From NCBI GenBank assembly GCA_029210625.1, contig JARGFU010000015.1, positions 99,535 through 163,534 of the forward strand: a DNA stretch of 64,000 bases, in the 5' to 3' direction. Positions 43,801-52,606 of this stretch are shown here, in pieces. The notes beneath the pieces are model-generated. The model was not told where the DNA came from. It made no database searches and was given only the letters and a program-made list of their open reading frames with translations. Position 1 is the first letter of the stretch. Every line of letters starts with the position of its first letter. This stretch comes from Deltaproteobacteria bacterium (lineage in GTDB: Bacteria; Myxococcota; Myxococcia; SLRQ01). Position numbers and translations under genes: made by a program.

Positions 43801-46800
43801 CCGCACCAGCGCCGCGAAGGCCGGCGCGCTGCCGGCGTCGCGGGAGAAGAGCTCCCGCCAGGTCGCCAGCGCCACGCTCTCGCCGGCCTCCTGCGCCTCG
43901 CAGGCCTCGGCGAGCTCCTCGAGGAGGGCGTGCTGCTTCGCCTCCTCCTCGAAGGTCTCGAGGTGGCGGTGGTAGAGGCCCGCCAGGGTCTCGAAGTCGC
44001 CCATGCCCTGCGCGTGGCGGGTGAGCGCCTCGAAGGCGGGGACGTGCGAGGCGTCGAGCTCGAAGAGCTTGCCCCAGGCGGTCCGGGCCTCGTCCTCGCC
44101 GGCCGCTCCGTTCGTCTCGCAGATCTCGGCCAGGTGCTGCAGCAGCGCGATCTTCTGCTCGCGCTCCTCGTGGGTGTCGATGTGCCGGTAGAAGACCGCC
44201 CGCAGCGAGGGGATGTCTCCCCGGCCTTCCGCGTGATCGGCCAGGGCCTCGAAGGGGCGCAGCTTCGACGGGTCTCGATCGAAGAGCTCGCGCCAGGCGG
44301 CCAGGGCGGCGGGCTCCTCGGCGCCGCCGGCCTCCTCGCAGGCCTCCGCCAGCGCGGTGAGGAGGGCCTCCTGCTCCTCGGGCGACTCGAGCAGGGCGAG
44401 GCGGCGGTGGTGGAGGGAGGTGAGGACCTCGAAGTCCTTCGCCTCCAGGGCCCGCTCCCGCAGCACCTCGAAGGGCCGCGGGCGCAGCGGATCGAGCTCG
44501 AAGAGCTCGCGCCAGGCGGCCTCGGCGGCGGCGAGCTCGCCGGAGCTCTGCCGCGCGGCGGCCTGGGCCTCGAGGAGGGCGAGGCGCTCCTCGCCGGTGG
44601 CGAGGGTGGCCAGCAGGGCGTGGGCGTCGGCCTGCACCGTGGGGGAGCGCGCCTCGTGGGAGAGCGCGGTGATCGCGGCGAGGATGGTCTCGCGCTGCTC
44701 GGCCTCGAGCTTCAGCGACTCGGCGGCGCGCAGGTGATCGAGGGCGCCGGCCTCGTCTCCGGCGCTGCGGGCCCGGGCGTTCAGCCGCAGGCGCACCCGC
44801 GCCTCGATCGAGGGCGCGGCGGGCTCGCCTCGATCCACCGCCTCCAGGAGGCGGCCGTCGAAGGGGCGGCAGGCGGCGTCGCCGAGCTGCTCGGCCAGGA
44901 GCAGGGCCTCCACCAGCACCCCGGGGGCGGTGGGCTCGATGTCGAGCTGCGCGGCGAAGGCCTCGAGGGCCGCCGGGGCGTCGTCGAGGGCCTGGCAGAC
45001 CCGGGCGAGCTCGGCCTGGTAGGCCGCCTCGGCGCGCCCCTCGGAGATGAGGGCCGCCTCCTCGAGGAGCTTGCGGAGGGCGTTCAGATCCTCGTCCTCG
45101 CGGGCGGCGTCGAGGAGGATCTCGATGAGCTCGTGGTCGCCGGGGCGGCGGGTGCGCAGGGAGCGGGCCAGCTCCACCAGCGCCGGGCGATCGCCGATGG
45201 TGACCAGGACCTCGAGGGCCTCGGCCTCCAGCCCCTCCCGCTCGGCGCCCTCCTCGAGGGTCGCGGCGTGGGCGACGAGGATGTCGGCGAGGGGGCGCTG
45301 CTGGGCGAGGGGGCGCTGCTGGGCGATGGGGCGGGCGTGGTAGTAGGTGAGCAGGAGCGCCACCCGCTCCCGGTCGGCGGGGTTGGCGTCGAAGAGGCGG
45401 CGGTGCCGCTCGATGGCCTCCTCGCTGCGGCCCGCTGCCTCGAGAGCCTGCGCCAGGCGCAGGACCACGGCCGGATCGTCCGGCGCGTCGCGCTCGGCCT
45501 CCAGCAGGGTCGTCAGCTCGGCCTCGCGGTCACCCGCCTCGCGCTCGAGGGAGGCGATCTCCCGGAGGAGCGCGCTGCGGGCCTCGCCCTCGCGCTCCTT
45601 CAGGCGGCCGCGCAGGAAGTCGGCGAGGGGGCCGGGCTGACCCTGCTCGCGCAGCACGCCCTCGATCCGCTCGAGGAGCGCGCCGTCACCGGGCTGGGCC
45701 TCGAGGCCCTCGCGGTAGACGGCCAGGGCCTCGTCGAGATCCTTCACCTCGTCGCGGTAGAGATCGCCGGCGCTGCGCAGGAGGCCCGCGCGCACCATCC
45801 CCTGCACCTCTTGCGCCTGGCGCCGGGCGAGGCTCGCCAGGCCCCGGTGGTCGGCGTGCTTCGCCAGCAGGTCGCGCAGCGCCTGGGCCGCGCCCTGCGA
45901 GCCGCGCACCTCGAAGGCGGCCTGCAGCGCGTCGCGCGCCGCGGCGTCGTCGTGCACGGCGTCCCGGAAGAGGGCCGCCGCCTCCAGGAAGAGGGCCTCG
46001 CGCTCGCCGGCCTCCTCGCACTCCGCGGCGGCCGCCAGCCGGCGCTCGGCGCGGCGGCGGTCCTCACCGGCGCCCGCCAGCAGCGCGTCGAGGCGCCCGG
46101 CCTTCCCGGCCGCGCCGAGCAGGGCGGCGTCGAGGGCCTCGAGGCGCTCGAGGGCCTCGCGCTCGGCGTCGTCCTCGGAGAGGGCCGCGTGGGCCTCGGC
46201 GACCGCCAGCCAGATCCGGGCGGCCGCGGCCGGGTCCTTCTCGTCCCGCGCGCGCAGCCGCTGCAGGCGGGCGAGGGCCGCGTGATCGTTCGCCTCCTCG
46301 AGGAGGGGGAGCAGGGCCTCCCGGGCCTCCCCGCTCGCCTCGTCGAGGGCGAGCGCCGCCTCGAAGGCGGCGCGGGCCTGCTCGGGGGCGCCGAGGCGAT
46401 CGCGGTGCAGCGCGCCGAGGGCCAGCAGGTGCACGATCTCGCCGGCGGTGTCTCCCTCGCCCCGGCTCCAGCGCACGAGGCGATCGTGCAGGTCGGCGAT
46501 CGCCTCCACGTCGTCGAGGCGGTTCGCCAGCTCCAGGGCGTGGTGGGCGCGCTCGAAGCGGGGGACCTCCTCCTCCAGCTCGAGGGCGGCCAGCCAGGTG
46601 GCGAGCGCGGCGGTGGGATCCTCGCCCGGCCCCTCCTGGAGGGCGGCGACCACGGCCAGCGCCTCGGCGGCGGCCTCGGCGTCGCCCTCGCTCTCCTGGA
46701 GGTAGCGGGCGCGGGTCTCGTGCGCGTCGATCTGCGCGGCGCGATCCTCGGCGACCTCGGCGGCGCGGACCCAGGCGAAGAGGGCCTGGTCGTCCAGCTC

Positions 46801-49800
46801 CCGCAGCTCGGGGTTGCGGGCGAGCAGCGCCAGGGCCTCGGCCGCCTCGCCCTGCTCGAGGAGCAGATCGCTCAGGCGCACCAGGGTCGCGCTCGCGGTG
46901 GGCACCTTGCCCTCGTCCTTCAGCTTCTCGATCAGCGCCTCACCCACGCCGATCGCGCCGGGCACGTCGCCGGCCTCGAGGCGGCCGCGCAGGGCCCGGT
47001 CGAAGTCCTCGCTGCCCTCGAGGCCCGCGGCCTCCAGCCAGCGGACCTCGGCCTGGTGATCGCCCTGCCGGGCGGCCAGGTCGGCGAGCTGCCGCGCCAG
47101 GTGGACCTGCAGCTCGGGCCGCTGGGTCTCGCGGTGCCGCTCGAGGAGGCGGGCCACGGCGTCGAGGTCGCCGGCCTCCCGCAGCCAGGCAGCGAGGGCG
47201 TCGGTCAGGGCGGCGTCGGCGGGCCGCTCCTCGAAGAGGGCCTGCATGAGCGCCAGCGCCGCGTCGTCCCCGGCCACCACCAGCACCCGGGCGGTGAGGC
47301 GGTGCAGCTCGAAGGCCTCGTGGCGGTCGAGGTCGAGGGCCTCGCAGAGCGCGTCGAGGGAGAGGGCGGCGAGCACCCGGGCGCTCGCGGCGGCCTCCTC
47401 CAGCGCCCCCTGGAGGAAGAGGCGCTCGAGGAGCGCGGCGGCGATGGGCACGCTCCCGGGGGCCAGGCTGCGCGCGGCGCGCAGGGCGCGCAGGGCGAGG
47501 GCGGCGTCGTTGACCTGGTCGGCCTCGCGCGCCACCTCGAGGCGGCGCTGCTCGGCCGCGGCGGGATCGAAGAGCTCGAGCAGGCTGGTCGAGAGGAAGG
47601 CCACCGAGAGGGCCTCGGCCCGCTGGCCGGCGAGGCGCAGGCCCTTCTCCTCCAGCTCGAAGGCGTGGCGGCGGCGCTCCTCGTCCGCGCTGCGCTCGCG
47701 CACCTCGTGGGCGAGGAAGGCGGCGCGCTCGCCGTCGGCGAGGGTGAGCAGGTAGAGCGCGCTGGCCTCCAGCAGCAGCCCCTCGGCGGCCTGGCGGTCG
47801 GCCGGATCGGGGCCGTCGCCGAGGCGCCGCGCCTTCTCGGTGAGCAGGGAGGCGACGCCCGCCTCGTCCTCCTGCCGGCGGCAGAGCTCGAGCAGCCGCT
47901 CGAAGGCCACGGGGTGCTTCGGGTCCAGGTGATCAGCGGCGGCGTAGTCCTCGCGGGCGCCGTCGAGATCGTCGAGCTGGCCCTCTCGCAGCTCCGCGCG
48001 CTCGAGGAGCAGCCCGACCCGCTCGGCGTTCGGGCGGCGGCCCGAGGCCGCGAGGAGCGCGGAGAGGTCGGCCTCCACCGCCGGCCAGCGCTCGGCCTCG
48101 CGGGCCAGATCCAGGCGGGCGCGGTGGGCCTCGAGGCGCTCGTCCTGCTCGAGGCCCTCGGCGAGCTCGGAGGAGAGCGCGAGCTCGAGGAGGGCGAGGC
48201 GGTGCTCCGCTCCGGGGTGGACCCGGGCCAGCGCCAGCAGGCGGGCGGCCGCGTCGTCCGCGCCCTCGGCGACGGCCTGGTGCGCCCGCAGGTCGCAGGC
48301 CTCGAAGAAGGTGTCCACGTCCTCGGCGGCCCAGGCCGCGCGGGCCAGGCCCTCGGTGAAGTCCGTGCGGTCGACGGCGATCTCCAGCGCGCCGCGGTAG
48401 GCCTCCATCGCCGTGAGGGGATCGCCAGCGCGCAGGAGCGCCTCGCCCCAGACGGCGTGGGCCTCGGCCCGCTCGTCGGGATCCTCGACCGTGTCGACCA
48501 GCAGGCCGTGCAGCTCGGCGATCCGCGCCGCGTCCGCCCCGGGATCGAGGAGGGCGAGGAGGGAGCGCATGGTCTCCTCGTGACCGGGCTCCAGGGCGAG
48601 CGAGGTCTCGAGGGCCTCGCGGGCCAGGCCCGGGCGGTCGAGGCGGCGGATCGCCAGCTCGGCGGCGGCGGCGTAGGCAGCGCGGGCGGCCTCCAGCGCG
48701 CCCCGCCCCTGCTCCTTCGGGATGCGGTCGGCCAGCACCTCGGCCTGGTGCAGCCGGAGGGCGTAGAGATCCGGCCAGGACTCGAGGCGCTCGAGGATCT
48801 CGGACTGCCGGGCGAGGGTCTCCTCGTCGGCCGGGTTGTGCGCCAGGTAGATGCCCAGGTGGTGGGCGGCGCGATCGTCGAGGCCGCAGGCGAGGGCCAG
48901 CTCGCCGGCCCGGTGGCGCCAGCGCCGCTCGGTCTCGCGGTCGGGGGCGCCGCCGCCCTCATGCGCGTCGCGGTCGAAGAGCTGCTCGTACTGCGCCAGG
49001 GCGCGCTCGCGGTCCCGGGGCACGAGGGCCTCGGCGTAGCGCTCGCGCAGGGACTGGCGGTCCGGGCAGAGGTGCGTGCCGAGGCCGAGCACCTCGAGGG
49101 CGGCGTCCTCGTCGCCCTCGCCCTGGTGCTGGTCGGCCATGCGCTCGAGGAAGGTCGCGGCCTCGCGCGGCGTCTCGGAGAGGAGCGCGAGGGCGGCCAG
49201 GGCGCGCAGCGCGAGGCGGGGGACCTCGAGCTGACGGGCGAGGGCGTGGAGCGCCTCGGCCGCGCCCCAGAGCTCGGCGAGGGACTCGGGCGCCTCCGGG
49301 CGCTCGCCCTGGGTGGCCCAGGCCTCGAGGCCCTCGCGCACCACGCGCTCGGGCAGGGCGAGGTCGAGGGCCTGGGCGTAGGCGCCGGCGATCTGCTCGG
49401 GCGCGGCGCCGGCCTCCTGCTCGCACTGGGCGGCGCCGATCCAGCTCTCCACCGAGGCGTCCAGCTCGCCCGCCTCGGCCTGCAGCCCGGCGATGCGGCG
49501 CAGCACCTCGGCCTCCTCGAGGGGGCGCGCGACGGTCGCCAGCAGGCCGGCCACCTTCAGGGCGAGCTCGAGGTCGCGAACGTCCGCCCGGTGGGCGGTC
49601 AGGAGGTGGGTCGCCGCGGCGCCGTCCTCGCCGGCCTCGAGCGCGGCCTCGCCCATGGTGCGGGCGGCGTGCACGGGATCGAGGTCGATGGCGTCGGTGC
49701 CGCCGGCGGCGACGAAGTCGAGGAAGGTGAGGTGCGCCGCCTCGGCGTCGCCGTCGGCGAGGAAGGTCTCGCCCAGCTGCCAGAGCAGGCGGGGTGAGCG

Positions 49801-52512
49801 CGGCGCGAGCTCGCGGGCCTGGCGCAGGACGGCGAGGGAGCCGGCGAGCTCGCCGAGGTCGAAGCGGATCCGCGCCTCCTCCTGCCGGCACTCCACGGCC
49901 TCGGTGATCACCTCCGCGTCGCCCTCGGCCAGGTCCTCGGCCAGGCGCATCAGGGCGTCGGCGAGGCGGGGCGGCTCGTCGGCGAGGCGGGCCAGATCGA
50001 CCAGGCGGCGCGCGGCCTCGACCTGCAGCTTCAGCTCGGTGGTGGTCTCGTGGGCCGCCTCGAGGGCGGCGGCGGCGGCGCCCTCGCGCCCGGGCAGCTC
50101 GGCGTAGAGCTCGGCCAGGGAGAGGTGGCTGCGGGCGCGGTCGTCGGGATCGTCCTGGTGCTCGAGGAGCTGCTCGAGGGCGGCGGCGTGGGCGGCCGGG
50201 TCGTCGGCCTCGGCCTCGACCTCGACCCGCGCCTCGTAGATCTCCTTCGCCTCCGGGTCGATCTGCCGGGCCCGCTCCAGCAGCGCGCGGGCGGCCGGAA
50301 GCTCGCCCTCTCCGAGGCGCAGCGTCGCGGCGCGGGAGAGGTGGGCGGCGGCGGCGGTGCCCTCGCTGACCTCGGCCAGGCGCTCGAGGGCGGCGGCGAG
50401 GGCCTCCTCCTCACCGAGCACCTCGCAGACCTCGAGGATCTCGGCGGCGATGGCCGGGCGGGCCTCGTCATCGGAGGCCAGCTCGCAGAGCTTCCAGGCC
50501 AGCTCGAGGTGGCGGCGGGTGCCGTCGAGATCGTCGTGCACCTCGCGGGCGATCCGCGCCAGGGAGAGGTGCGCCTCGCGGGCGGTGGTCGCCACGCCGA
50601 CGTCGCCGCTGGTGAGGTCGAGGCGGCCGAGGAGCTCGCGCAGGGCGGTCTCGGCCTCGGACTGCCGGCCGGTGCGCAGGCAGAGCTCGGCGTGCCGGCG
50701 GCGGGCCTCGAGGTCGGTGGGCTCGAGCTCGACGGCCTGGGCGTAGCGCAGCAGCGCGTTGTCGGGGTGGTCGAGGGCGGTGTCCCAGAGCTCGCCGATC
50801 TCGAAGGCGATGGCGGCGGCTTCGGAGAGGCGGCGGAGATCGATGAGGCGCTGCTTGCCCTCGTCGAGGCAGCGCACCGCGCGCAGGGCGTCACCCTCGA
50901 CGGCGCAGGCGCGGCCCAGCCCCAGCCAGGCCTCGGTGAGCTCGGGGTCGTCGCGCAGGGCGGCGTCGAAGTGGAGCTTGGCCCGGGCGATGGAGCCCGA
51001 GAAGGAGGCGGCGCCCTCGGCCGGCAGGATCGCGCCGGCGTGGAGCCGCGCCAGGGAGAGGTGGATCCCCGCGCGGCGGGCGGGGTCGGGGGTGAGCCCG
51101 ACCAGGCGATCGAGGGCGTGCACCGCCGCCGCGGGATCGCTCGCGTCCCGGTAGAGGTCGGCGAGCTGCTCGAGGGCGATGCGGTGGCTGGGGGCGTGGT
51201 GCAGTACCCGCTCGAAGGACTCGATCGCCAGGCGGCGGGCGTCGGTGTGGTCGTCCTCCTGGGGCGTGCGCTGCTCGTCCGCCGCGCGGGCGGCGAGCTG
51301 GCCGGCGGCCGCCGCGGCGTGGATGGTGCCGAGGCGCTCGCCCTGCTCCTGGGCCAGCTTCGAGAGGTGGAGGAAGGCGCGGGCCGCCTTCGAGGGCTGC
51401 TCCTCGTAGAGGGTCACGGCCCGGGTCCAGAGGGCCATGGTCGAGGTGGGCTCGCGCTCGAGCCAGGCCTCGGCCAGATCGCGCGCGGCGTCGCGGTGCG
51501 CCGGGTCGGCCGCCAGCAGGGTCATCAGCCGCTCGGCGGCGAAGGGGTGATCGGGCAGGGGGCCGGCCAGCTCCAGGTAGAGGTCCCGGGCGGCGGCGGC
51601 GTGGCCCGCGGCCAGGGCGCCCTCGGCCTCGCCGTACTCGCGCGCGCCCTCGAGCGCCGAGAGGAAGGAGCGCATGCCCAGGGACTTCGCCGCCGCGTCG
51701 TCCGCCGGGCGCTCGCCCTCGGCCGCCGCGTCGAAGATCAGCCCCAGGGTGCTGCGCTCGGTGCTCACCCGGGTCAGACGCACGCCGCGCATGTCCGGAA
51801 GCTTCCAGCCGTTGCGGGGCATCAGCCCGCGGATGTAGGCCGAGACCGGCCGCAGCACCGCGAGGGCCGGGGGCTGCAGCTGCAGGGGCAGGCCGCCCGG
51901 ATCGAAGGCCTGGAGGAGCGAGACCCCGACCGCCGGCGCCGCCAGCGCCGAGGGCGCGTAGAGGCGGACGTCGTGGATCATGATCCGCACCGCCCAGTCG
52001 GTGCTCGCGTCCACCGCCAGCTTCAGGGTGAAGGGGATGCGCTTGCCCGGGGTCGTCGGGTCGTTGCCGCTGATCCCGACGTCGCCGGCGGCGATGGTGC
52101 CGGCCAGCTCGACGAAGCCGTCGCCGACCGCGATCTCGAGATCCGCCAGGCCGCTGCGCTCGGGGTCGAGGCGCCGCAGGATCTCCCGCTCCAGCCCCTC
52201 GCGCTCGGCGAAGAAGGAGAGGCGCACCAGGCGGCAGCGGCGGTTGCGGAAGCGGTCCGCCCCGCCGGTGACATCGAAGGGGAAGGTGATGTCCGGCACC
52301 TCGAGGGCCAGCTCGCGGGCCTCGATCCAGGGACCGATCCGGCGCTCGGCGAAGCCGACGAAGGCCTTCCCCTCGACGAAGGAGAGGTGGAAGTGAGGGG
52401 AGGTGTCCTCCACGACCTCCTCGCCCGGCTCCCCGCCGTCCGCCCGCTCGACGGACGTCTCCTCGGGGGTCGGGAGGGTCTCCTCCCGATCATCTGCAGG
52501 GCGCTTGGCCAT
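37855..52512 (-). CDS. Giant tetratricopeptide-repeat protein (4,885 residues)
   Basis: A single open frame of 14.7 kb with a GGAG ribosome site before the ATG. Residues ~1-280 form a non-repetitive domain (SPHFHLSFVEGKAFVGFAERRIGPW and on). From ~290 almost to 4,600 the sequence is made of TPR-like helix pairs (for example AEAWLGLGRACAVEGDALRAV and FERLLELCRRQEDEAGVASLL). It includes a block of about eleven near-identical ~70-residue units. The last ~270 residues are again non-repetitive (VAWFFRAMASVLEPLFPADL and on to HRTSDRVALLVTGDVSGALAARL). The second segment faintly recalls the HRTSDRxGLL part of M48 peptidases, but no HExxH is present. No signal peptide or membrane helix is seen, so it is probably cytoplasmic. 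It may act as a scaffold or multi-partner hub. Partners are unknown. Confidence 0.85.
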   Translation of the reverse strand: MAKRPADDREETLPTPEETSVERADGGEPGEEVVEDTSPHFHLSFVEGKAFVGFAERRIGPWIEARELALEVPDITFPFDVTGGADRFRNRRCRLVRLSFFAEREGLEREILRRLDPERSGLADLEIAVGDGFVELAGTIAAGDVGISGNDPTTPGKRIPFTLKLAVDASTDWAVRIMIHDVRLYAPSALAAPAVGVSLLQAFDPGGLPLQLQPPALAVLRPVSAYIRGLMPRNGWKLPDMRGVRLTRVSTERSTLGLIFDAAAEGERPADDAAAKSLGMRSFLSALEGAREYGEAEGALAAGHAAAARDLYLELAGPLPDHPFAAERLMTLLAADPAHRDAARDLAEAWLEREPTSTMALWTRAVTLYEEQPSKAARAFLHLSKLAQEQGERLGTIHAAAAAGQLAARAADEQRTPQEDDHTDARRLAIESFERVLHHAPSHRIALEQLADLYRDASDPAAAVHALDRLVGLTPDPARRAGIHLSLARLHAGAILPAEGAASFSGSIARAKLHFDAALRDDPELTEAWLGLGRACAVEGDALRAVRCLDEGKQRLIDLRRLSEAAAIAFEIGELWDTALDHPDNALLRYAQAVELEPTDLEARRRHAELCLRTGRQSEAETALRELLGRLDLTSGDVGVATTAREAHLSLARIAREVHDDLDGTRRHLELAWKLCELASDDEARPAIAAEILEVCEVLGEEEALAAALERLAEVSEGTAAAAHLSRAATLRLGEGELPAARALLERARQIDPEAKEIYEARVEVEAEADDPAAHAAALEQLLEHQDDPDDRARSHLSLAELYAELPGREGAAAAALEAAHETTTELKLQVEAARRLVDLARLADEPPRLADALMRLAEDLAEGDAEVITEAVECRQEEARIRFDLGELAGSLAVLRQARELAPRSPRLLWQLGETFLADGDAEAAHLTFLDFVAAGGTDAIDLDPVHAARTMGEAALEAGEDGAAATHLLTAHRADVRDLELALKVAGLLATVARPLEEAEVLRRIAGLQAEAGELDASVESWIGAAQCEQEAGAAPEQIAGAYAQALDLALPERVVREGLEAWATQGERPEAPESLAELWGAAEALHALARQLEVPRLALRALAALALLSETPREAATFLERMADQHQGEGDEDAALEVLGLGTHLCPDRQSLRERYAEALVPRDRERALAQYEQLFDRDAHEGGGAPDRETERRWRHRAGELALACGLDDRAAHHLGIYLAHNPADEETLARQSEILERLESWPDLYALRLHQAEVLADRIPKEQGRGALEAARAAYAAAAELAIRRLDRPGLAREALETSLALEPGHEETMRSLLALLDPGADAARIAELHGLLVDTVEDPDERAEAHAVWGEALLRAGDPLTAMEAYRGALEIAVDRTDFTEGLARAAWAAEDVDTFFEACDLRAHQAVAEGADDAAARLLALARVHPGAEHRLALLELALSSELAEGLEQDERLEAHRARLDLAREAERWPAVEADLSALLAASGRRPNAERVGLLLERAELREGQLDDLDGAREDYAAADHLDPKHPVAFERLLELCRRQEDEAGVASLLTEKARRLGDGPDPADRQAAEGLLLEASALYLLTLADGERAAFLAHEVRERSADEERRRHAFELEEKGLRLAGQRAEALSVAFLSTSLLELFDPAAAEQRRLEVAREADQVNDAALALRALRAARSLAPGSVPIAAALLERLFLQGALEEAAASARVLAALSLDALCEALDLDRHEAFELHRLTARVLVVAGDDAALALMQALFEERPADAALTDALAAWLREAGDLDAVARLLERHRETQRPELQVHLARQLADLAARQGDHQAEVRWLEAAGLEGSEDFDRALRGRLEAGDVPGAIGVGEALIEKLKDEGKVPTASATLVRLSDLLLEQGEAAEALALLARNPELRELDDQALFAWVRAAEVAEDRAAQIDAHETRARYLQESEGDAEAAAEALAVVAALQEGPGEDPTAALATWLAALELEEEVPRFERAHHALELANRLDDVEAIADLHDRLVRWSRGEGDTAGEIVHLLALGALHRDRLGAPEQARAAFEAALALDEASGEAREALLPLLEEANDHAALARLQRLRARDEKDPAAAARIWLAVAEAHAALSEDDAEREALERLEALDAALLGAAGKAGRLDALLAGAGEDRRRAERRLAAAAECEEAGEREALFLEAAALFRDAVHDDAAARDALQAAFEVRGSQGAAQALRDLLAKHADHRGLASLARRQAQEVQGMVRAGLLRSAGDLYRDEVKDLDEALAVYREGLEAQPGDGALLERIEGVLREQGQPGPLADFLRGRLKEREGEARSALLREIASLEREAGDREAELTTLLEAERDAPDDPAVVLRLAQALEAAGRSEEAIERHRRLFDANPADRERVALLLTYYHARPIAQQRPLAQQRPLADILVAHAATLEEGAEREGLEAEALEVLVTIGDRPALVELARSLRTRRPGDHELIEILLDAAREDEDLNALRKLLEEAALISEGRAEAAYQAELARVCQALDDAPAALEAFAAQLDIEPTAPGVLVEALLLAEQLGDAACRPFDGRLLEAVDRGEPAAPSIEARVRLRLNARARSAGDEAGALDHLRAAESLKLEAEQRETILAAITALSHEARSPTVQADAHALLATLATGEERLALLEAQAAARQSSGELAAAEAAWRELFELDPLRPRPFEVLRERALEAKDFEVLTSLHHRRLALLESPEEQEALLTALAEACEEAGGAEEPAALAAWRELFDRDPSKLRPFEALADHAEGRGDIPSLRAVFYRHIDTHEEREQKIALLQHLAEICETNGAAGEDEARTAWGKLFELDASHVPAFEALTRHAQGMGDFETLAGLYHRHLETFEEEAKQHALLEELAEACEAQEAGESVALATWRELFSRDAGSAPAFAALVRRAEAQEDHQTLASLHRRRLETLEDEGARREALEALAEAQARLGGESGEGAAAALEVWRELFEQDASDARAFEALAGQAEREGDAETLEQLHLRHRETIEDEAARQAATLVLAERLGALGEEGERAALKYWRELFSADAADARAFELLTRQAAADADHQTLESLHRQRLATIEDEDARHQATLALAEALEALGEAGEAAALAVWRERFEADATDARAFERLTRKAAEAIDHQALEALHRQRLATIEDEGERREATLALAEALEALGVAGAVAALEAWRERFEQDASDAQAFERLVREAEEKGDAAALESLHRRRLETIEDADERQAALDAMAEALEALGEAGSAAALTVWGERFEEDPTMSRAFDALVRQAEAEEDREAVDALHRRRLDSLEDPAERREGLIALAESHEASGAGGMPAARAIWQELFEADPADLRAFEVLCRHAEEEGDWEALTALHYRHLKTLEGDEAKIELLTKLARKCDDGGDDAHPSALAAWRELLDLDPGSVEAFEVLSDQAEAHGDLASVRAVYNRHLDALKDEERKGELLLRLADFCEAQGESSAAAEAILAAWRLEPGDTHRCERALPVLRARREQMGGAQDLDRALSILAPGAKKRQQLAYYLEAMGALHAAERVELARVRASQALDLAESESIWDEEVEQRVRLLVALLREATGDPAERARLAALEARASSLEERGEVLRRAAEEWSAAGDLGAARRALEEAASVSPEDAGSRRTLARMHLEAGELGPAAARIVELAALGEGLEAAAAPLLEELVEAGELKKAAELHDHLIAATPHDRALASRAADAWSRAGDDVRAAELVSWLLSTAAAVGESEAEQVAHALRLANLHMEVGDSVAAVETWTRTLEIDPHQEDAFEGLRRYYVSRKDPDALGKLYRDRADILEADGHEDQADALRIEAVHAAIEAGEAERGQVILEGILSRNPAHAEANKLVAEMARAAGDVDAERKALSTRLSAAAEPEERARIALSLGQLESRIGDVAAATSAFRVAYATAMSSAEPGATERPEWANRVLQEAAPELARGAMAADQAQAALTFVDVARAAGVETDSALALVEGRAALHAGAHDRSREAFEQAFGDPLSEQMALEGLCQLAIATGDLRGEIGLRERLAAMGNETAQRASVWLELAERAHAAGQDELAQTAEARALELEPGSHRAFERQRAVLAESDDLEGMAELLKNRARHADDSGDRARAFLELGLHYRDKLGRLPDAVDAFERSVGTEPELLLARACLAEGLFAMGKRGQAKEHYEVIAEGTPELPAFVVALRLAEIAEAEGDQAGALARFRSAAERNAAFLPAWEGVVRTAERSGDLASKGWGLEGLLGALPMEETPGRFQALKELGAIERRQLRNERAIDLFEQALELQPGNPEILAELAQVYEAQARWVELRDTLQKLARTGLAPDEEAAVLVRLATVLTDRFADADGALPVLERATRADPSHSAAWERLLELVAPRGDAAILARVARHLLELGRTSVLEPFRLEAGRALLATGNGAWAADLLVSAARERPEDRQLVAEAASAVALAGKHDVALVLMERLAELTAQPSDFRAAADAALMAGDARKYVEMMRRGLEDEGMEPQIRALAARGLSWVMADQVGDPSAAADMLKPLAMERPDDRALQRDLATLFDSADRKAEAGYLWQKIAEQDPTDQLALGRLARLLEDANSTRSAFVRGLAAFLEGESPRAEGGSLAGVELSYLTRNDLSVAEAGTPVAWFFRAMASVLEPLFPADLSPFGVDPKAPLDPATSPLAARAVALAKILTDREFQIFRSEVLGFEYRLENTRPVSIIVGRPVAEASVGAQDQVLIRALDLVGAGYALPSKFAPDDLTILVRLAASFFDPAVKVEIPPDKLAQYHQAMRVLCPDEQKWKLMPLAKEAIAAIDYFEPKVFGPALHRTSDRVALLVTGDVSGALAARLKLDGHETEGEGVRELAVQDNPDLRDLALFMLRKDIDRLWEEVQRR
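42130..44530 (-). repeat. Tandem block of about eleven ~70-residue units within the giant TPR gene
   Basis: Each unit of about 200-215 bases carries the pattern W-[RG]-[EK]-[LR]-F-x(2)-D, then AFE-x-L, then LHRRRLETIED or a variant, then AEALEALGE. Units are most alike in the middle (about 42,650-43,750) and diverge towards both ends. This fits expansion by unequal crossing-over. Such near-identical repeats are also liable to assembly collapse. Confidence 0.85.
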
Positions 52513-52561
52513 GGATCTCCGGATAAACCCCCGTAATCACGAGGGAAATAGTTTCAGTGAG

Positions 52562-52591
52562 ATCCTATCACCGGGGACTCAAGGGGGCCAA
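52562..52591 (-). promoter_or_regulatory. Possible promoter of the giant TPR gene
   Basis: On the minus strand TTGGCC (52586-52591) precedes TAGGAT (52562-52567) by 18 bases, about 50 bases upstream of the ATG at 52512. This stretch is notably AT-richer than its surroundings. An alternative -35, TTGAGT, overlaps it. Confidence 0.4.
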
Positions 52592-52606
52592 TTTACAGCC
52601 GTTTTT

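Noticed and set aside
39163..49797. Very long plus-strand open frame (over 3,500 codons) opposite the giant TPR gene.
   Set aside because: It is a mirror of the high-GC minus-strand gene; its composition (Gly/Leu/Glu/Arg) is what antisense of Ala/Leu/Glu TPR codons gives and it has no domain.
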